Source: Gossypium raimondii
Lineage: Eukaryota > Streptophyta > Magnoliopsida > Malvales > Malvaceae
Assembly (NCBI RefSeq): GCF_025698545.1
Contig: NC_068577.1
Location: forward strand, 4,658,501 to 4,722,500
DNA length: 64,000 bases
Reading direction: 5' to 3'
Each line of letters begins with the position of its first letter. Position 1 is the stretch's first letter. Positions 46,157 through 57,486 of the stretch are shown here, in pieces. Under the pieces are notes generated by a model. The model made no database searches. It saw only the letters and a list, made by a program, of their open reading frames with translations, and was not told the origin of the DNA. A program made the translations under genes and the position numbers.

Positions 46157-46453
46157 TCATTTCAACCTTATCGTTTTTTGCAAAACGTTTCTCAATTTCG
46201 TCAAGGAAACTTTGGCCTGAGTAATCTTTTTAGATTCTTTGCCTCTAAAGGCTTTTGAAATGTTGTACTTCATGATCATTAGACTCAAGCAATTTGAACG
46301 ACCCCATCTCTCAAAATCCCTTTTAACATAAGGGATGCTTTCCATAGTGGGAGGTACGGGTTGTTCTTCCCTCAGTGCAATGTCTATGTTCATACAACCA
46401 AACACTATAAGTAAGTGCCTTTTCCATTCACTGAAATTAGTCCCATTAAGCAT
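46157..46453 (-). pseudogene. copia gag N-terminal fragment
   Basis: LNGTNFSEWKRHLLIVFGCM, then ERWGRSNCLSLMIMKYNISK is the start of a TNT1-like copia Gag (the usual form has LxGxNFxxWK and AWERSNRLSLM). It is open for 98 codons, then lost. The LTR and primer site are about 2.9 kb away. Confidence 0.85.
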
Positions 46454-49317
46454 GGGTATAGAATTTATATTAGCAGATATTGTGGCAGTAGAAGATGAAT
46501 TAGCTGAATATAGAACAAAAAATAAATAAAAATAAGCTCACATCAATATTCACAAGTAAACAATAAATTTAGGATAATGGCTAATCTCATCTCAAGATAC
46601 CAAACACAACATTAATATTAAGTCTTTGGACAGTAATATTAACAGTAAGCGGTACTGTTGTTGTAGCAATCAAACGTTGGCAATAAATTATGTCAAACAA
46701 TGAGTTAATCTTTGGACTAACATATTGCTCACATAAAGTACCTTATAATTGTCACACATTTATCACTACAGATGTTGAAATTCTACCAAATATTAACTTA
46801 TCTTTAGGTCAATTAATAAACGCATGAATCACAAAAAACATATAATCATCTTGATATTTTAAATAAACTAATCTATACAAAAGAGGTCACTTTGGCGGCA
46901 TTTTGTTTCAACTAATCTATTTAAAATATTAGACATCGTTAATTAAAAACTAAAGACAAAATTGGAATTTATTTGTTTAAAATATTTCTCTTAATTTCAT
47001 CTTTCAATCAAATTAAAAGATATAATAGTATATAATAGTATATATATTTATCCCAAAACAGCATACAATGATGTTGACAAATATAATAATAGTTGAATAA
47101 ATCATAAAGCATAAACAACCTCACATGAGACTTCAAATTTAAACCAAAATAATTTAAATAAAGGTAAATATTATCTCAAGATATCGGACACTCCATTAAT
47201 ATTTTATTTTTGGACAAAATATTAACTTGCAAGTGATATCTTGGTATAGTAATGAAACATTGACAATAAGAACATGTCGAACAATAAATCTTCCTTTGGA
47301 CCAATTTATTACTCACATGTAAAACCGAATAATCGTCACATGTTTATCATCATAGTTGCACATGTAATATTATTAATCATTCATTTGGACCGATCAATAT
47401 TAACATAACTTAAGTTACATGCACGAAACTTTTATATTTTAAAGCAAAATAATTTATACAAAAAATCACTTTGGTGACTTATTGCTTCAATTAAGTTATT
47501 TTAAAATATATATAAACATACCAATATTCAAATTTAAAAATTACCCAATAGTCAAATGTCAAAATTATTTTTTATTACTTTATAGACTTCCAAATAACCC
47601 AAAATAATGTTTTCTTAATAATGCAATAAAAACCGAAAATCTTAATCTTTGGTGGTTTTTTTTTGTTTTGTTTTGTTTTGTTCCAAAACCATATATATCA
47701 AAACCAAACAGAAATAATGTAGTGCTTCAAAGCCAAATAATTAACAAGCACATGTATTCATAATTTTGGCATGGACAAAATACCAAAGCAATTTATGCAT
47801 ATACATGTATTCATAATCAAGTAGAAAATTTACATTGAATTTACCATGTAAATCCAAAGTTATATTTATGATCAAACATATATATACATGAATCCTTGAA
47901 AAATATTTTCAAGCTAATAAATCTCAAAAAACAAAATCATAATAGTTGGCATATCCCACAATTCATGCAATAAACGATATCATCATAATTTAACCAAATA
48001 TTTGGAACCATAAGATGCCAAAACCTAAGATTATAAAACCAAATTTAAAACCAAAATATTTAAATATGTATGTGTCTTGGCAGTATAGATAATTGAAATT
48101 CATCGACTAATATTAATAGCTTTAAAATAAGCAATTATGCACCAAGAAAAGGAATCAAAATAGGTGGCGCAATTAGTAAAATTCAACAACAACTATGATG
48201 CAAAACATTAAACGTGAAAGATTAATTCATCTTGCACCAAAGCACCCATTAAATTGAATATATAACCATAACAAAAATAAATAAATTTAACAACTTCAAC
48301 GATATTCATCAAAACTTAATTTCACCAATTAAACTATAAAAAGATATCTTATTGAATAATGGTTATAAACACCTATTCACGCCAACTATAATCATGCATT
48401 AATCCTCAAAATCATTGATATGTATAATATATATATATATATACACACAATATATACACAATTATAATAATAGAAAAATAATCTTGGCTTGCCTTGCATA
48501 TTTCATGTAAACTCAAATTTATATTCATGACTAAAGACATTATCATAAAACTTCTTTATATGCACAAATACTTAAAAAATTTATAACCATCAAATATAAA
48601 AAGAATCCCAAATTGTATAAAAACCTTCATATGCAACCACTTATAAAAATTCATAGTCACCATATTAAAAAAATCCCAAATATTTTAATTTTAGTAAGGT
48701 TCCATAAGGACTAAAACTTATATAAAATAATTATAGCGAAGCCAAAAGTAATCATTCAGATATATGAATTGAATTCAATGGTGAATATAATTCATCATGA
48801 ATAAAGACAAAAGATGATAATTTCATATACATTTAACCACAAACAAAAATTTAAAACAAATAGTGCTAAAAACCATCTTAACAACATTAATTTATTCGAT
48901 TATAAAGAGAATTAACTTTCAAAACCAATTATATAATCTAATTGGAACTTTAATTGCAAAAAGTTGTAAGTCTATAACTTTAATCTAATAATGACTTTAA
49001 CCAAAATTTATAAAATAATTGGCGAAAAGAAGAGAAAGAAATCTCACAAATCAATTTTATCATTTGATTATACATAAATAAATAAACCTTCAGATTTGAA
49101 TAGCGTATGCAAATATTAAACTAGATTGTATTTCTAAAACCCTAAAACTTTATTTAAAGAATCAAAACTCAAAAATTTTATCAAGAATCTCAAAGATTCA
49201 ACATAATATATAATTAATATATCAAATCCATAAAATTAAAAAGAAAACGAATCAATCCAAAAATAATAAAAATCAATTCATTCCCAATGATTCAATATGA
49301 TGAAACTCGATACCATT
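46454..49317 (-). repeat. Unusually long non-coding leader of the copia element
   Basis: Between the primer site (about 49302-49315) and gag lie about 2.8 kb of AT-rich DNA with no coding signal. At least one diverged internal duplication is visible: about 46560-46800 and 47160-47400 both carry CTCAAGATA, ATTAATATT, GGACA, TTTGGACCAA/TTTGGACTAA and CTCACAT in the same order. It could be native leader or a nested non-coding insertion; no terminal repeats were found. Confidence 0.55.
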
Positions 49318-49816
49318 TGTTAGAATTGTAAAATAAATCTAAAATAAAACTTAATAAACCATGATCTATCATGTCAAATCATTAAGAATAGATCAAGAAC
49401 AAAACTAGATGCAGAAGTGTACCTAAATCCATGAATTCCTTGAAATCTATGGATCTTGGGGATTTGATATTCCAAATTAGCACACACAAAAAACTCAGAG
49501 AATATTTGTTCTCTCTTTCCTAAGGATGTGATATTAGAAAAGATATCTTGTGTGTAATTTGGGGACCATAACCCTAATATTTATAACATTGACATATTAG
49601 TTTTAATTCCTAATTAGCCCACCATTAATTAGAATTTGATTAGAACTCAATTACTAGAATATCTACACATATTTGACCCATACTTTATTTAATAATTAAA
49701 GCCCAATAAAATTTTAACCAAATTAGATCACTTTTAATTTAGGCTAACCTATCATAATAGTAAATAATAACATGTAATTACCCTTATTATATATGTGATG
49801 TCTATATTTTCTAACA
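49318..49816 (-). repeat. 5' LTR of the copia element
   Basis: 499 bp, TGTTAG...CTAACA, complete. It matches the truncated LTR at 44436-44865. Confidence 0.9.
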
Positions 49817-50024
49817 ATGAGGTGTCCGACTGCTAAATAGATGGTTTACCAGAACAATTAGGCAGCTATGCTGAAAGCTAATCACAATATGTAATGTTGA
49901 AATAACCCTTTTCAAGTGGAACATCTAAGTTTTTGGATGTTAGTTTTGCTTATAAATTGTTTCTCTTTTGCATAAAGGTAGTGGGGATTGTGGCCATGGG
50001 GATAGCTAGCCCCAAGTAAACCTA

Positions 50025-50530
50025 ATTATGAGTCGGGTTGATACGAATTTTTAGGCTCATTTTTTAAGTTCAAGTTCAGTCTAAAAATAGGACTTAAAGT
50101 TCTACCCATGTTCGGTTCAGATTAAAAATGCTAAATTCAAGCCTAACTCGACTTATCTGTATTAAATTTTTTATATTATTTTTATATAAAAATAAATTTA
50201 AAAAACATAATACATCAAATACACTAAAAATATTAGAATAAATGTTTACTACAAATTAAAAATACATTTTAAAAACAGCAAAATTAACAACAAAACAAGA
50301 GCTATACTATCTAAATAATAATAAAATAATAGCAATACAATAGCAAAACAACAACAACAAAAAAAATTTAACTTGATTTGGGCCGCATTAAAAAAATCTT
50401 AGCCGAGACTTGACCTATTTAAAAGTTGGATCTTAATTTTTGTTTAAGTCCGTTTTTTAAATTTATATATTTTTTAAATTCTTTCACATTTTGAACGGGC
50501 CTTCGGGTTTGGAAAGATCACCCATCTCAA
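50025..50530 (-). repeat. Dispersed repeat family F1 (reverse orientation)
   Basis: Complement of the T-rich middle seen at 11045 and 26200 (AACAAAACAAGAGCTATACT here). The ends are GAGTCGGGTTGATACG and GAAAGATCACCCATCTC. Non-coding. Confidence 0.65.
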
Positions 50531-50767
50531 GTCTAGCCCCAAGTAGTGTAGCCTGGAATTTTTGTTTATTTGTTGTTGATCTTGATTTTTGGGATGACAA
50601 TAAGATTAAGGGCATGGAAATTAACTTTCGAAAATAGAATAATTTATTTGTTTTTAATGTACTCACTGCAAAGAATGTTGTCAGAAAACAAATGGATCTA
50701 AAGTTAAGCTTCTGTATTATTCTACCAATAGAGTTGACTCAATGGCCCATTCTTTGTTGACATAATT

Positions 50768-50811
50768 CCTAACCTCTTGCACCCTAAGCCAGAAACATAC
50801 CAAATCCTTGG
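50768..50811 (-). pseudogene. tRNA-Pro fragment
   Basis: CCTAACCTCTTGCACCCTAA and AGAAACATACCAAATCC on the plus strand correspond to the T/anticodon/D side of the tRNA-Pro sequences. The acceptor and most of the T-arm are gone. Confidence 0.65.
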
Positions 50812-50830
50812 TTTTGATTTTTATCAAATG

Positions 50831-52127
50831 CAGACAATTTTCTCTTTTTCAATATGTTATTTACATGTGTAAAATTCAATCATGATTTTGTAGAATTTAT
50901 GTATTTATACACAGCATAATTAAGAATTTATCGTGCTATAAGGTTTTAGCGCGGGTTCATTTCTCACGACTCTTTATCGGAATAATAATTGATCTAAAGC
51001 TAAACGGAGATTAGTTGAGCGTGAAATTAATCATACTTGATTGGATTATGAATAGGTTTCAATGAAAAATAATAAGTGAAGAAGGGAGGATACTAAAAGA
51101 GCAATTACACCAAAATATAAAGAGAGGAAAGAAATGGCGGAATACTTTAGGCAAGAATATGCTAATTTCCTCCTCAAATTCAAGTGTGTTCTCGTGCCAC
51201 AATTACAAGCATTTATATACACTCTTCAAAAAACAAATTTCATGTGATTTATTCTTAGAATCATGTTTAACAACCAACCACAATATTAAATTTTCTAAAT
51301 ATAGAATTTGTCCAAGTAAAAAATCTGATTTTTTTATCAATCTAAAAATAATTCTGCAATTTTCTATTCAACCCCCAACTTGTTTTTATTTCAATTTAGC
51401 TCGATTTTGATTGTTTTTGAATTTCGGCACTCCAATTACGTCCCTAATAAAAATTAAGCAATAAATCACAAGCTTAAGAGCATTCTATTCAAAAATTAGG
51501 TATATTAAACATATAAAATTAACTTGCTATCAAAACTTAATTGTTTTTCTATATCCATAGGAATATTATGCATTTATGATTTTTAACATCATTAACAATC
51601 TAATTGTTGGCATATTGCTTAGAAATGCTACTATAAATGCATTTGATTCATGAAAGGATACGGGAAGAAAAAGTTCTTGAACTTCACCACTTTCTTTGAA
51701 GTCCTCATGCTACCTTCTCCATATGCTGTTCCTAATATGCATTCAGGCAATGGGGATTGGCATGAATCCAATCCCAATGGCTCAAGGCCTTCATCATCAT
51801 CATCATCATCACTTGTGGGCAAAATAGTATATGAGGATTTGCAGGTAAAATTTGAAAAAAATGTTGGGCATTTAGTTTTTCAAGTATCCCATCAGAAGAT
51901 ATTATCAAATAGCTTATCATTTTTGCCCAAAGGTTCCCAATCACTCACTTCAGGCACTGATTGCTATAACACCCAACCTGTATATTTAGTGCCACGAAAA
52001 AATAATAATTACTAATTAATGAAGAAAATTAGAAAATGTGTATATACGGAATGTTCATGCGTCTGGCTTTTGGCCTGAGTTTTAAGTTTGGAAATAAAAA
52101 TGCCCCAAAAAACACTTCTATTCTACC
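50831..52127. other. Intergenic, with a doubtful exon-like patch
   Basis: At about 51640-51845 there is a GC-richer stretch with an open plus-strand frame (PSPYAVPNMHSGNGDWHESN, then a run of Ser from a TCA repeat at 51791-51811) ending at a donor-like GCAGGTAAAA. It might be a stranded exon, but no partner exons, start context or family were found, so I do not call a gene. The rest is AT-rich and empty. Confidence 0.35.
51791..51811 (+). repeat. (TCA)7 microsatellite
   Basis: Seven perfect TCA units, inside the exon-like patch. Confidence 0.9.
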
Positions 52128-52265
52128 GATTGAGTCCTAACTCGATTGGCACGAGCATTGTTACTGATACATGAGGACATGAATTCGAGCACACCAAAGC
52201 ACATTATTTTCCTATTTATAAATTGAGAGTTATTGTAATAATGTCGCCTCTTATGTTAGTTCTCA
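52128..52265 (+). mobile_element. SINE-like repeat, copy 2 (3' truncated)
   Basis: CTAACTCGATTGGCACGAGC, GGACATGAATTCGAGC and ACATTATTTTCCTATTTAT match copies at 19347 and 52944. The A-rich tail is missing. Confidence 0.6.
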
Positions 52266-52943
52266 TGCCATGTTTATATTCATGTTTTATAATTATATTT
52301 TTACGTGCTAATAGTTTAATTATATAGATTTTTTATGGGTTTTTTAAAACCAACATCTTGTTTGTGTTATATTGTGTTTTACATGAACTATCACAATGAC
52401 TCGGTTTAGAGAATAATTTATGTATTCGTGTTATATTATGTCTAAATTTATTTCATGTTTTGTATAATTTTTAAGAGGATTTAATTTAGAGAAAATTAAA
52501 TTTCCATACTGCGTTTGTGTTTTTCCAATATTTTATACAATTTTACATGTTAATAATTTTTATAGGTGAAATTTGACACATTTGTATATTTATGTAGTTT
52601 TCATATTATGTTGTATTTTAATTATTCCATGTCATTTTCATATTATTTCTTAGCTTATTTCATATATTTTCACAATTTATTACATTCATTTTATTTTAAT
52701 TCCAAATTCATTTTTGAGAATTAAGTAAAGCTTTTATATACTCATATTCTTTAATAAATACTGATAAAAGACTTTAGTTTTAATAAGTTGGCATTGTTTG
52801 ATGATATGAAATTTAATTTTAAAAAAATTACATGGGAACTGTTTACTAAATTGCACAAACATATAAATTTAAAAAACTTTTATTTTATTTGTTACAAATA
52901 TATCGGTTGCAAAAGGTTGAATATCAACTAGACAATCAAGAGG
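52266..52943. other. AT-rich intergenic DNA
   Basis: No gene or recognisable element. T-rich words recur loosely (TTATATTGTGTTTTACATG and similar). Confidence 0.4.
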
Positions 52944-53110
52944 TTGATTAAGTCTTAATTCGATTAGTATGGGCATTGTTGTCAAGTTCAAGTGCACTAA
53001 AACACATTATCCTCTTATTTATGGGTAGGGAAAGTGTTATAGATAACTCTAGATATTATATCAAAAAGAGAGATATGATCGAATCTATAATGATATTGTT
53101 AAAAAAGAAA
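52944..53110 (+). mobile_element. SINE-like repeat, copy 3
   Basis: CTTAATTCGATTAGTATGGG, CAAGTTCAAGTGCAC, ACATTATCCTCTTATTTATG and a 3' end with ATATTGTTAAAAAAG. The middle between the two boxes is about 20 bp shorter than in copy 1. Confidence 0.6.
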
Positions 53111-53509
53111 ACTATACAATCAACTACATTTATATTATTAAAATCATTTAACTTAATAAATTTTAAAAAATGCAAAATATAAAAAAATCATTTTAAACAT
53201 CTTTTAAACACATTAACTTGTTCTCATCAGACCTATAAATCCTTTGGTAAAAGCTTTAAACAATTTCATTGGCCCAAAAAAATTAAACAAATTTGTATTT
53301 TGTATTTTATATTTTACTTTTTGTTTTGAAATTTAATTAGATTAAAATAGTTTAATAATGACCATTTGATTATAAATATTCATATTATTTTTCCACAATC
53401 AATTGATTCGTGATAATCTTATAAATATTTTATCGATTTAAATATATAAACCATTATATAATTTATTTATTTATCTGTATATAACTACCTTGGAAAGGAA
53501 AATGACTTA

Positions 53510-53720
53510 GGGCCAGTTTAGCATTGCTTCTTAAAAGTATTTTTGAGATAAAAAATATTACTAAACAGTATGCTTTTGAGCTTTTTAAAAATGCTTTTGG
53601 GACAAAAGAATGTTTTGTAAAAGTATATTTTAACTAAAAGCAAAAGTAGAAAATTTTAACTTTTACTTAAAAGTGTATTTTGGTCCAAAAATACTTGTGA
53701 GAAACAATATTAAACTGGCC
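53510..53720. mobile_element. MITE (211 bp) with TTA target duplication
   Basis: The left end GGGCCAGTTTAGCATTGCTT and the right end, reversed, GGCCAGTTTAATATTGTTTC are inverted copies. TTA flanks both sides (53507-53509 and 53721-53723). The interior is rich in AAAAGTATTTT-type words. Likely PIF/Harbinger-type. Confidence 0.65.
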
Positions 53721-53757
53721 TTAATCAACCCACCACACTCAAAATATCCCATTGCTA

Positions 53758-53820
53758 AGTTGTTTTAAAATTGAAGCAATCAAAATCAAAGTTGTTTTAA
53801 AATTGAAGCAATCAAAATCC
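53758..53820 (+). repeat. Perfect short tandem duplication (about 32 bp)
   Basis: AGTTGTTTTAAAATTGAAGC followed by AATCAAAATC occurs twice in a row with no visible differences, suggesting a recent slip. Confidence 0.9.
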
Positions 53821-54517
53821 TAATTCTTCCTTCTCATGGGATAACTTTAATATAATGTTATAGATTTTAGTCATAGATATTGATAAATAGAATTAGTATC
53901 TAAATCTAATTTAATAGTAATATTTAAGCATTGGTGTTATCTTTAATTGGGTTACCAACTCAGTTATAAAATTACATCCATTTTTTAAGTTATAATTAAT
54001 ATTATTATGATGATATTTTTGTCTTTTTGTACCTTTATATTTTCTTTAAATAAAAGAATTACAAATTACAAATCCAATAATCAAACACATGTTCAATACC
54101 AGTAAAATACAAGCTTGTAACCATATCGTAGGTGTGGCCTAGACCCATCCAAGGGCCAGATAGCTCGCCTAGCCAGCTAGCCTAATTTGAGCCAAGCTTG
54201 GACAAAGATTTTTGTACCTCGAGTTGGTCGAACCTAAATTCAATTTAAATAAAAAAGTTTAGATTTAATTTTAATTAAAAATATTTATTTTATATATTTT
54301 ATTAATTTTTAAATAGTAAAATGGGCTTTTGGACAGGCTTGGGCACCAAACCTCCGTTCAGCCCAAGCCAAAATATAGGTCTAAAATTTCACCCAAACCA
54401 TCCCATGTTTGTAATGGCTAACCCAAAACTATCTTAGGTCTGCACATTTTTAAAAAATATATATTATATTCTTTTTAATTTAAAATTTAATAATTATATA
54501 TACTTTATTTATTACAT

Positions 54518-55262
54518 TTAAAAAAAATGAAATTCATTAATTCATTCCATGAACGAGACTATATAATTGGAGGAAAAAAAAAGACCCGTTATAGGCGGTG
54601 AACGACAAGCTCCATCAACACGAAAAAGGTTTCAGCCTCAACATTTGACTCTATCACAACTCAAGCACGACAAATTTGGGGTGATTATAAACACTTAATA
54701 TGATAAGGAAATCAACCCTAGATGGTCCAAAGCAGTGGACAAAAATCGACAAAAGAAGCAAGCATCCACCAAATTACAGAGGGCAATGATAAAACGATCC
54801 CAAAAATCAATTGCAAAAGCAATATTATATGCATAAGCAAGACTAAAGAAACGTGCTACAAGAAAAAAACAAAAACTTATAAAAGTGAAACTTATTAAAC
54901 AATGAAAAACATATAAAACTTAAGACAACATGGGTCCTAACTAACTCGTGAAATCATTTATTATTTTGAAATACTAACAAAATAGAAACAAATAAGAAGT
55001 CGACGAAGAGCCACCTACTTTCTAAGAGAAGCTACTGGTGGTCGGTGGAGTTTCAAAGACAACATAAACTGTCATTTGTTCATCACAACTTGTGAAGATA
55101 ATAAATATACCCATAAAATCTACAAAGTGAAAGGAGAGAATATATATGGAGTGAATGAGGAAAAGAAAGAAAGAGAGAGTTGATGGAAGAGAGAAAAATG
55201 TGGCAGTAGCCAGCTATCGCTGAGAGAAACAAAAGAGAAAAAACAAACGACTTAGAGACCTT
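54518..55262. mobile_element. Insertion of unknown type with about 14-bp target duplication
   Basis: The flanks TTATTTATTACATTT (before) and TTATTTATCACAATTTT (after) look like a diverged target duplication of the length made by LINE insertion. The insert begins AAAAAAAATGAAATTCATTA and ends AACGACTTAGAGACC. Read on the minus strand, its GAATGAATTAATGAATTTCA end resembles plant LINE 3' ends. No RT or RNase H motif could be confirmed, so the class is a guess. Confidence 0.45.
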
Positions 55263-55283
55263 ATTTATCACAATTTTAAATAT

Positions 55284-56131
55284 GGGAATAATTTATATTA
55301 GGATGATTCTAAAAAATATAGTTTGTAGGCACCAATAAAATAGTGTCACGTCATTAAATTTTAAAGATAACAAAATATTCTTATACACTCATCTATATCT
55401 AATATATTCTCCAACTTAATTTTACTTTAATTAAATTACTTAAAACAATTAATTTTAAAATTATAAACAAACATATTTTCTTCTTTTAAAATTTTTAATT
55501 ATTTTGTTTTTTTCAATAAGTTAATCTTTTTTATTTTTGCGCAATCAATTTTAAAAATAATTAGTAATTGTTGTGTGATTTTTTTATGTCATTGACACAT
55601 AATTTTGGTAATTATTTTACCTAGAACCCTGAACCTTGAACTCAAACCCTAAACCTCAAGAATTTGGGTTTAGATTCGAGATTTAAGGTTCAAGGTTTGG
55701 GGTTCATGGTTCATGATTTGGATTTAGGTTTTGGGTTTACGGTTCAAGTGTTTGGAGTTACGGGTTTGAGTTCAAGATTTAAGGGTTTAGGGTTATGAGT
55801 TCGAGTTCATGGTTTAAGGGGTCGAGTTTAGGATTAGGGTTTGAAATTCTAGGTTCTGGGTTCAAGGTTCATGATTCTAGATTCAGGATTTGTGGTTTGG
55901 GGTTTAAGGTAAAAAATTATCAAAATTATGTGTTAATGAGATGATTTTTTTGAAATGTCATTAAATAATTAAAAATGGACTATGAATAATGTGATGGGAA
56001 GGGTCTATAAAATAATTTCTCTATGGATGAGTGAATAATAATTTCATGTATTTAAAATTTGATGATGTGGCCAAATTTTATTGGTGCTAAAAGCCTTAGT
56101 TTTTAGGATCATACTAATGTAAGTTATTCCC
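55284..56131. mobile_element. Mutator-like foldback element carrying telomere-like repeats
   Basis: 848 bp. The left terminus GGGAATAATTTATATTAGGA and the right (TAATGTAAGTTATTCCC) are inverted; the arms extend about 60 bp or more (to ACCAATAAAAT). A perfect 9-bp duplication TTTAAATAT flanks it (55275-55283 and 56132-56140). The middle (55620-55910) is an array of degenerate TTTAGGGTT-like words (GGGTTTAG, GGTTCAAGG, AGGGTTTGA), with complementary ACCCTAAAC words at the left edge. Non-coding. Confidence 0.9.
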
Positions 56132-56415
56132 TTTAAATATAGGTAACATAATATTTTTTAATGTTTACATTACAATATTATTTATTACTATAGGTTTAAT
56201 TTTTTTGTGTTATAAATTATATAATATAATATATGACAAAACTAGAAAATGGGTCGGGCTCGTGCCTTAATTGGCCTGAGCCCAACCCATGTTTTTAACT
56301 AGTCTAATCTTTTTGCCCAAGCTCAATTTTTAGGCCTAATATTTTTGCCTAGACCTTCCCAAATTTCAGCCAAGCTTTCAGGCTTGGGTAGGTAGCTTGA
56401 CCATTGAATAGGTTT

Positions 56416-57486
56416 GATAGCGAGATAAATTTGTGTTTTTAATATATTTATTTTGGGCTAATTATCGAATAGGATGCTACTAAACTTGAGTTTTTCTTAT
56501 TAGGAATAAAGTTGGTGTGCTGAAATTCAAAATCATACAAAAAGGGGGCTAAATTGGAACAAAAAGCAAAAAGAAGAGGTAGATTGAAAGAATGAAGATT
56601 TGAAGTTGACTGGATAAAGATTGAAGGATTGGAGATAAAAAATTTGGTTGGATAAGGATCAAATTATATTTTGATATTGTCAAAATCTTATAATTAGTTT
56701 GAATTCAATTTTTAAAATTTTATTTTTAGTTGATATTTTTTAGATAAACATGTTAAATTTAAGCACGAGTTATGTATATAAATATCTAGTGTTGGTGACA
56801 CTAGACGACAGACTTTACTTTTGAATATAAAAAATTTCATTTCTTTCTTTTCATTTATGCCTCAGTAAGCACTTCGCATTCTCTCATTCTTTTTCCCTAT
56901 TTCAATATTTTGACTAATTTGCCTTTTAAGTCCCTTCCCTTTTCGCTTTTCACCATTTCCACTAAAACCATTTCTAGACTCCATTTAGCATGATTCATTT
57001 CATGTTTAACTAAGTCCCTTTTAGTTCGGTTATCGCTCCGACGAAGTAATCGTGAGATATGAACCCACACTAAATACTTTACAATTTGGTATTCGCTATC
57101 TCTCCAGTATATGGGATAGGACAAATTCGTCCCTTAAAGTTGATTGGATTTCAATTCAAAAAGCGCGCATTGGGTTGGAATCGTTTGGCGTACAGTTTGG
57201 AAGTTAAGTCGGCCGTGCTCTATTCAAAATCCCATGAAAAAATTCGCGTGTTCAATTGGGAAAAGCTAATTGGATTCTGTCAAAGGAGATAGTGGTCGGA
57301 TTTAAACGACCCACACAGTTGAGGACGTCAATTCGAGTTGGGTTTTTCAGATCGCAAGGCTGCCGAAGTCTTAAATTACGGGTACGTGTCACGTGGTTAG
57401 AAATTCAACAATGGTCGATTTGCAGGTCGTACCGGAACCGACTACAAGAGGAAAAGCTGGTGGTTTGAGACGTCCTCAATCGCTAT
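56416..57486. other. Intergenic; right part less AT-rich
   Basis: 56930-57480 is GC-richer with overlapping open frames on both strands (plus 57086-57468; minus 56897-57124), but no frame shows a known domain. Given the adjoining gypsy LTR sequence from 57487, this is more likely the upstream part of the same LTR or U3 than a gene (TATATAAATATCTAGTG near 56776 could be its TATA region). Confidence 0.4.

Larger units (their letters stand above)
44436..49816 (-). mobile_element. Ty1-copia LTR retrotransposon, deleted and inactive
   Basis: This 5381-bp element lies between ATGAG duplications and starts TGTTAG and ends CTAACA. Its 5' LTR is on the right (49318-49816, 499 bp). The 3' LTR on the left matches it from 44436 to about 44865 and then stops, so the inner end of that LTR and the polypurine tract are deleted. 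Next to the 5' LTR, the minus strand reads TGGTATCGAGTTTC, close to the initiator-Met primer site TGGTATCAGAGC. Coding remnants on the minus strand are gag (46157-46453) and RT (45277-45561). Protease, most integrase and RNase H are lost. By eye there are 11 differences in the first 165 or so aligned LTR bases, so the insertion is not recent. Confidence 0.92.
49822..50830. repeat. Remainder of the tRNA-Pro repeat array, split by an F1 repeat
   Basis: GGCAGCTATGCTGAAAGCTAATCAC and AGGTAGTGGGGAT-type words match the unit tails near 40980-41150 and 42770-42960. At 50025-50530 an F1 dispersed repeat sits in reverse orientation. At about 50768-50811 a fragment of tRNA-Pro remains (CCTCTTGCACCCTAAGCC). 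Confidence 0.65.
54130..56415. repeat. Dispersed repeat F2 split by two nested insertions
   Basis: 54130-54520 and 56132-56415 read as one F2 repeat comparable with 12420-12850 (AATTTAATAATTATATATAC... then ...ATAGGTAACATAATA). The gap holds an insertion of about 745 bp (54518-55262) and the foldback element 55284-56131. Non-coding. Confidence 0.6.

Noticed and set aside
51650-52015. 121-codon plus-strand frame with a Ser run
   Set aside because: Ser run comes from a TCA microsatellite; no family or splice partner. Kept only as a note.
57086-57468. Overlapping 68- and 70-codon frames
   Set aside because: Next to gypsy LTR sequence and without any domain; likely LTR sequence.
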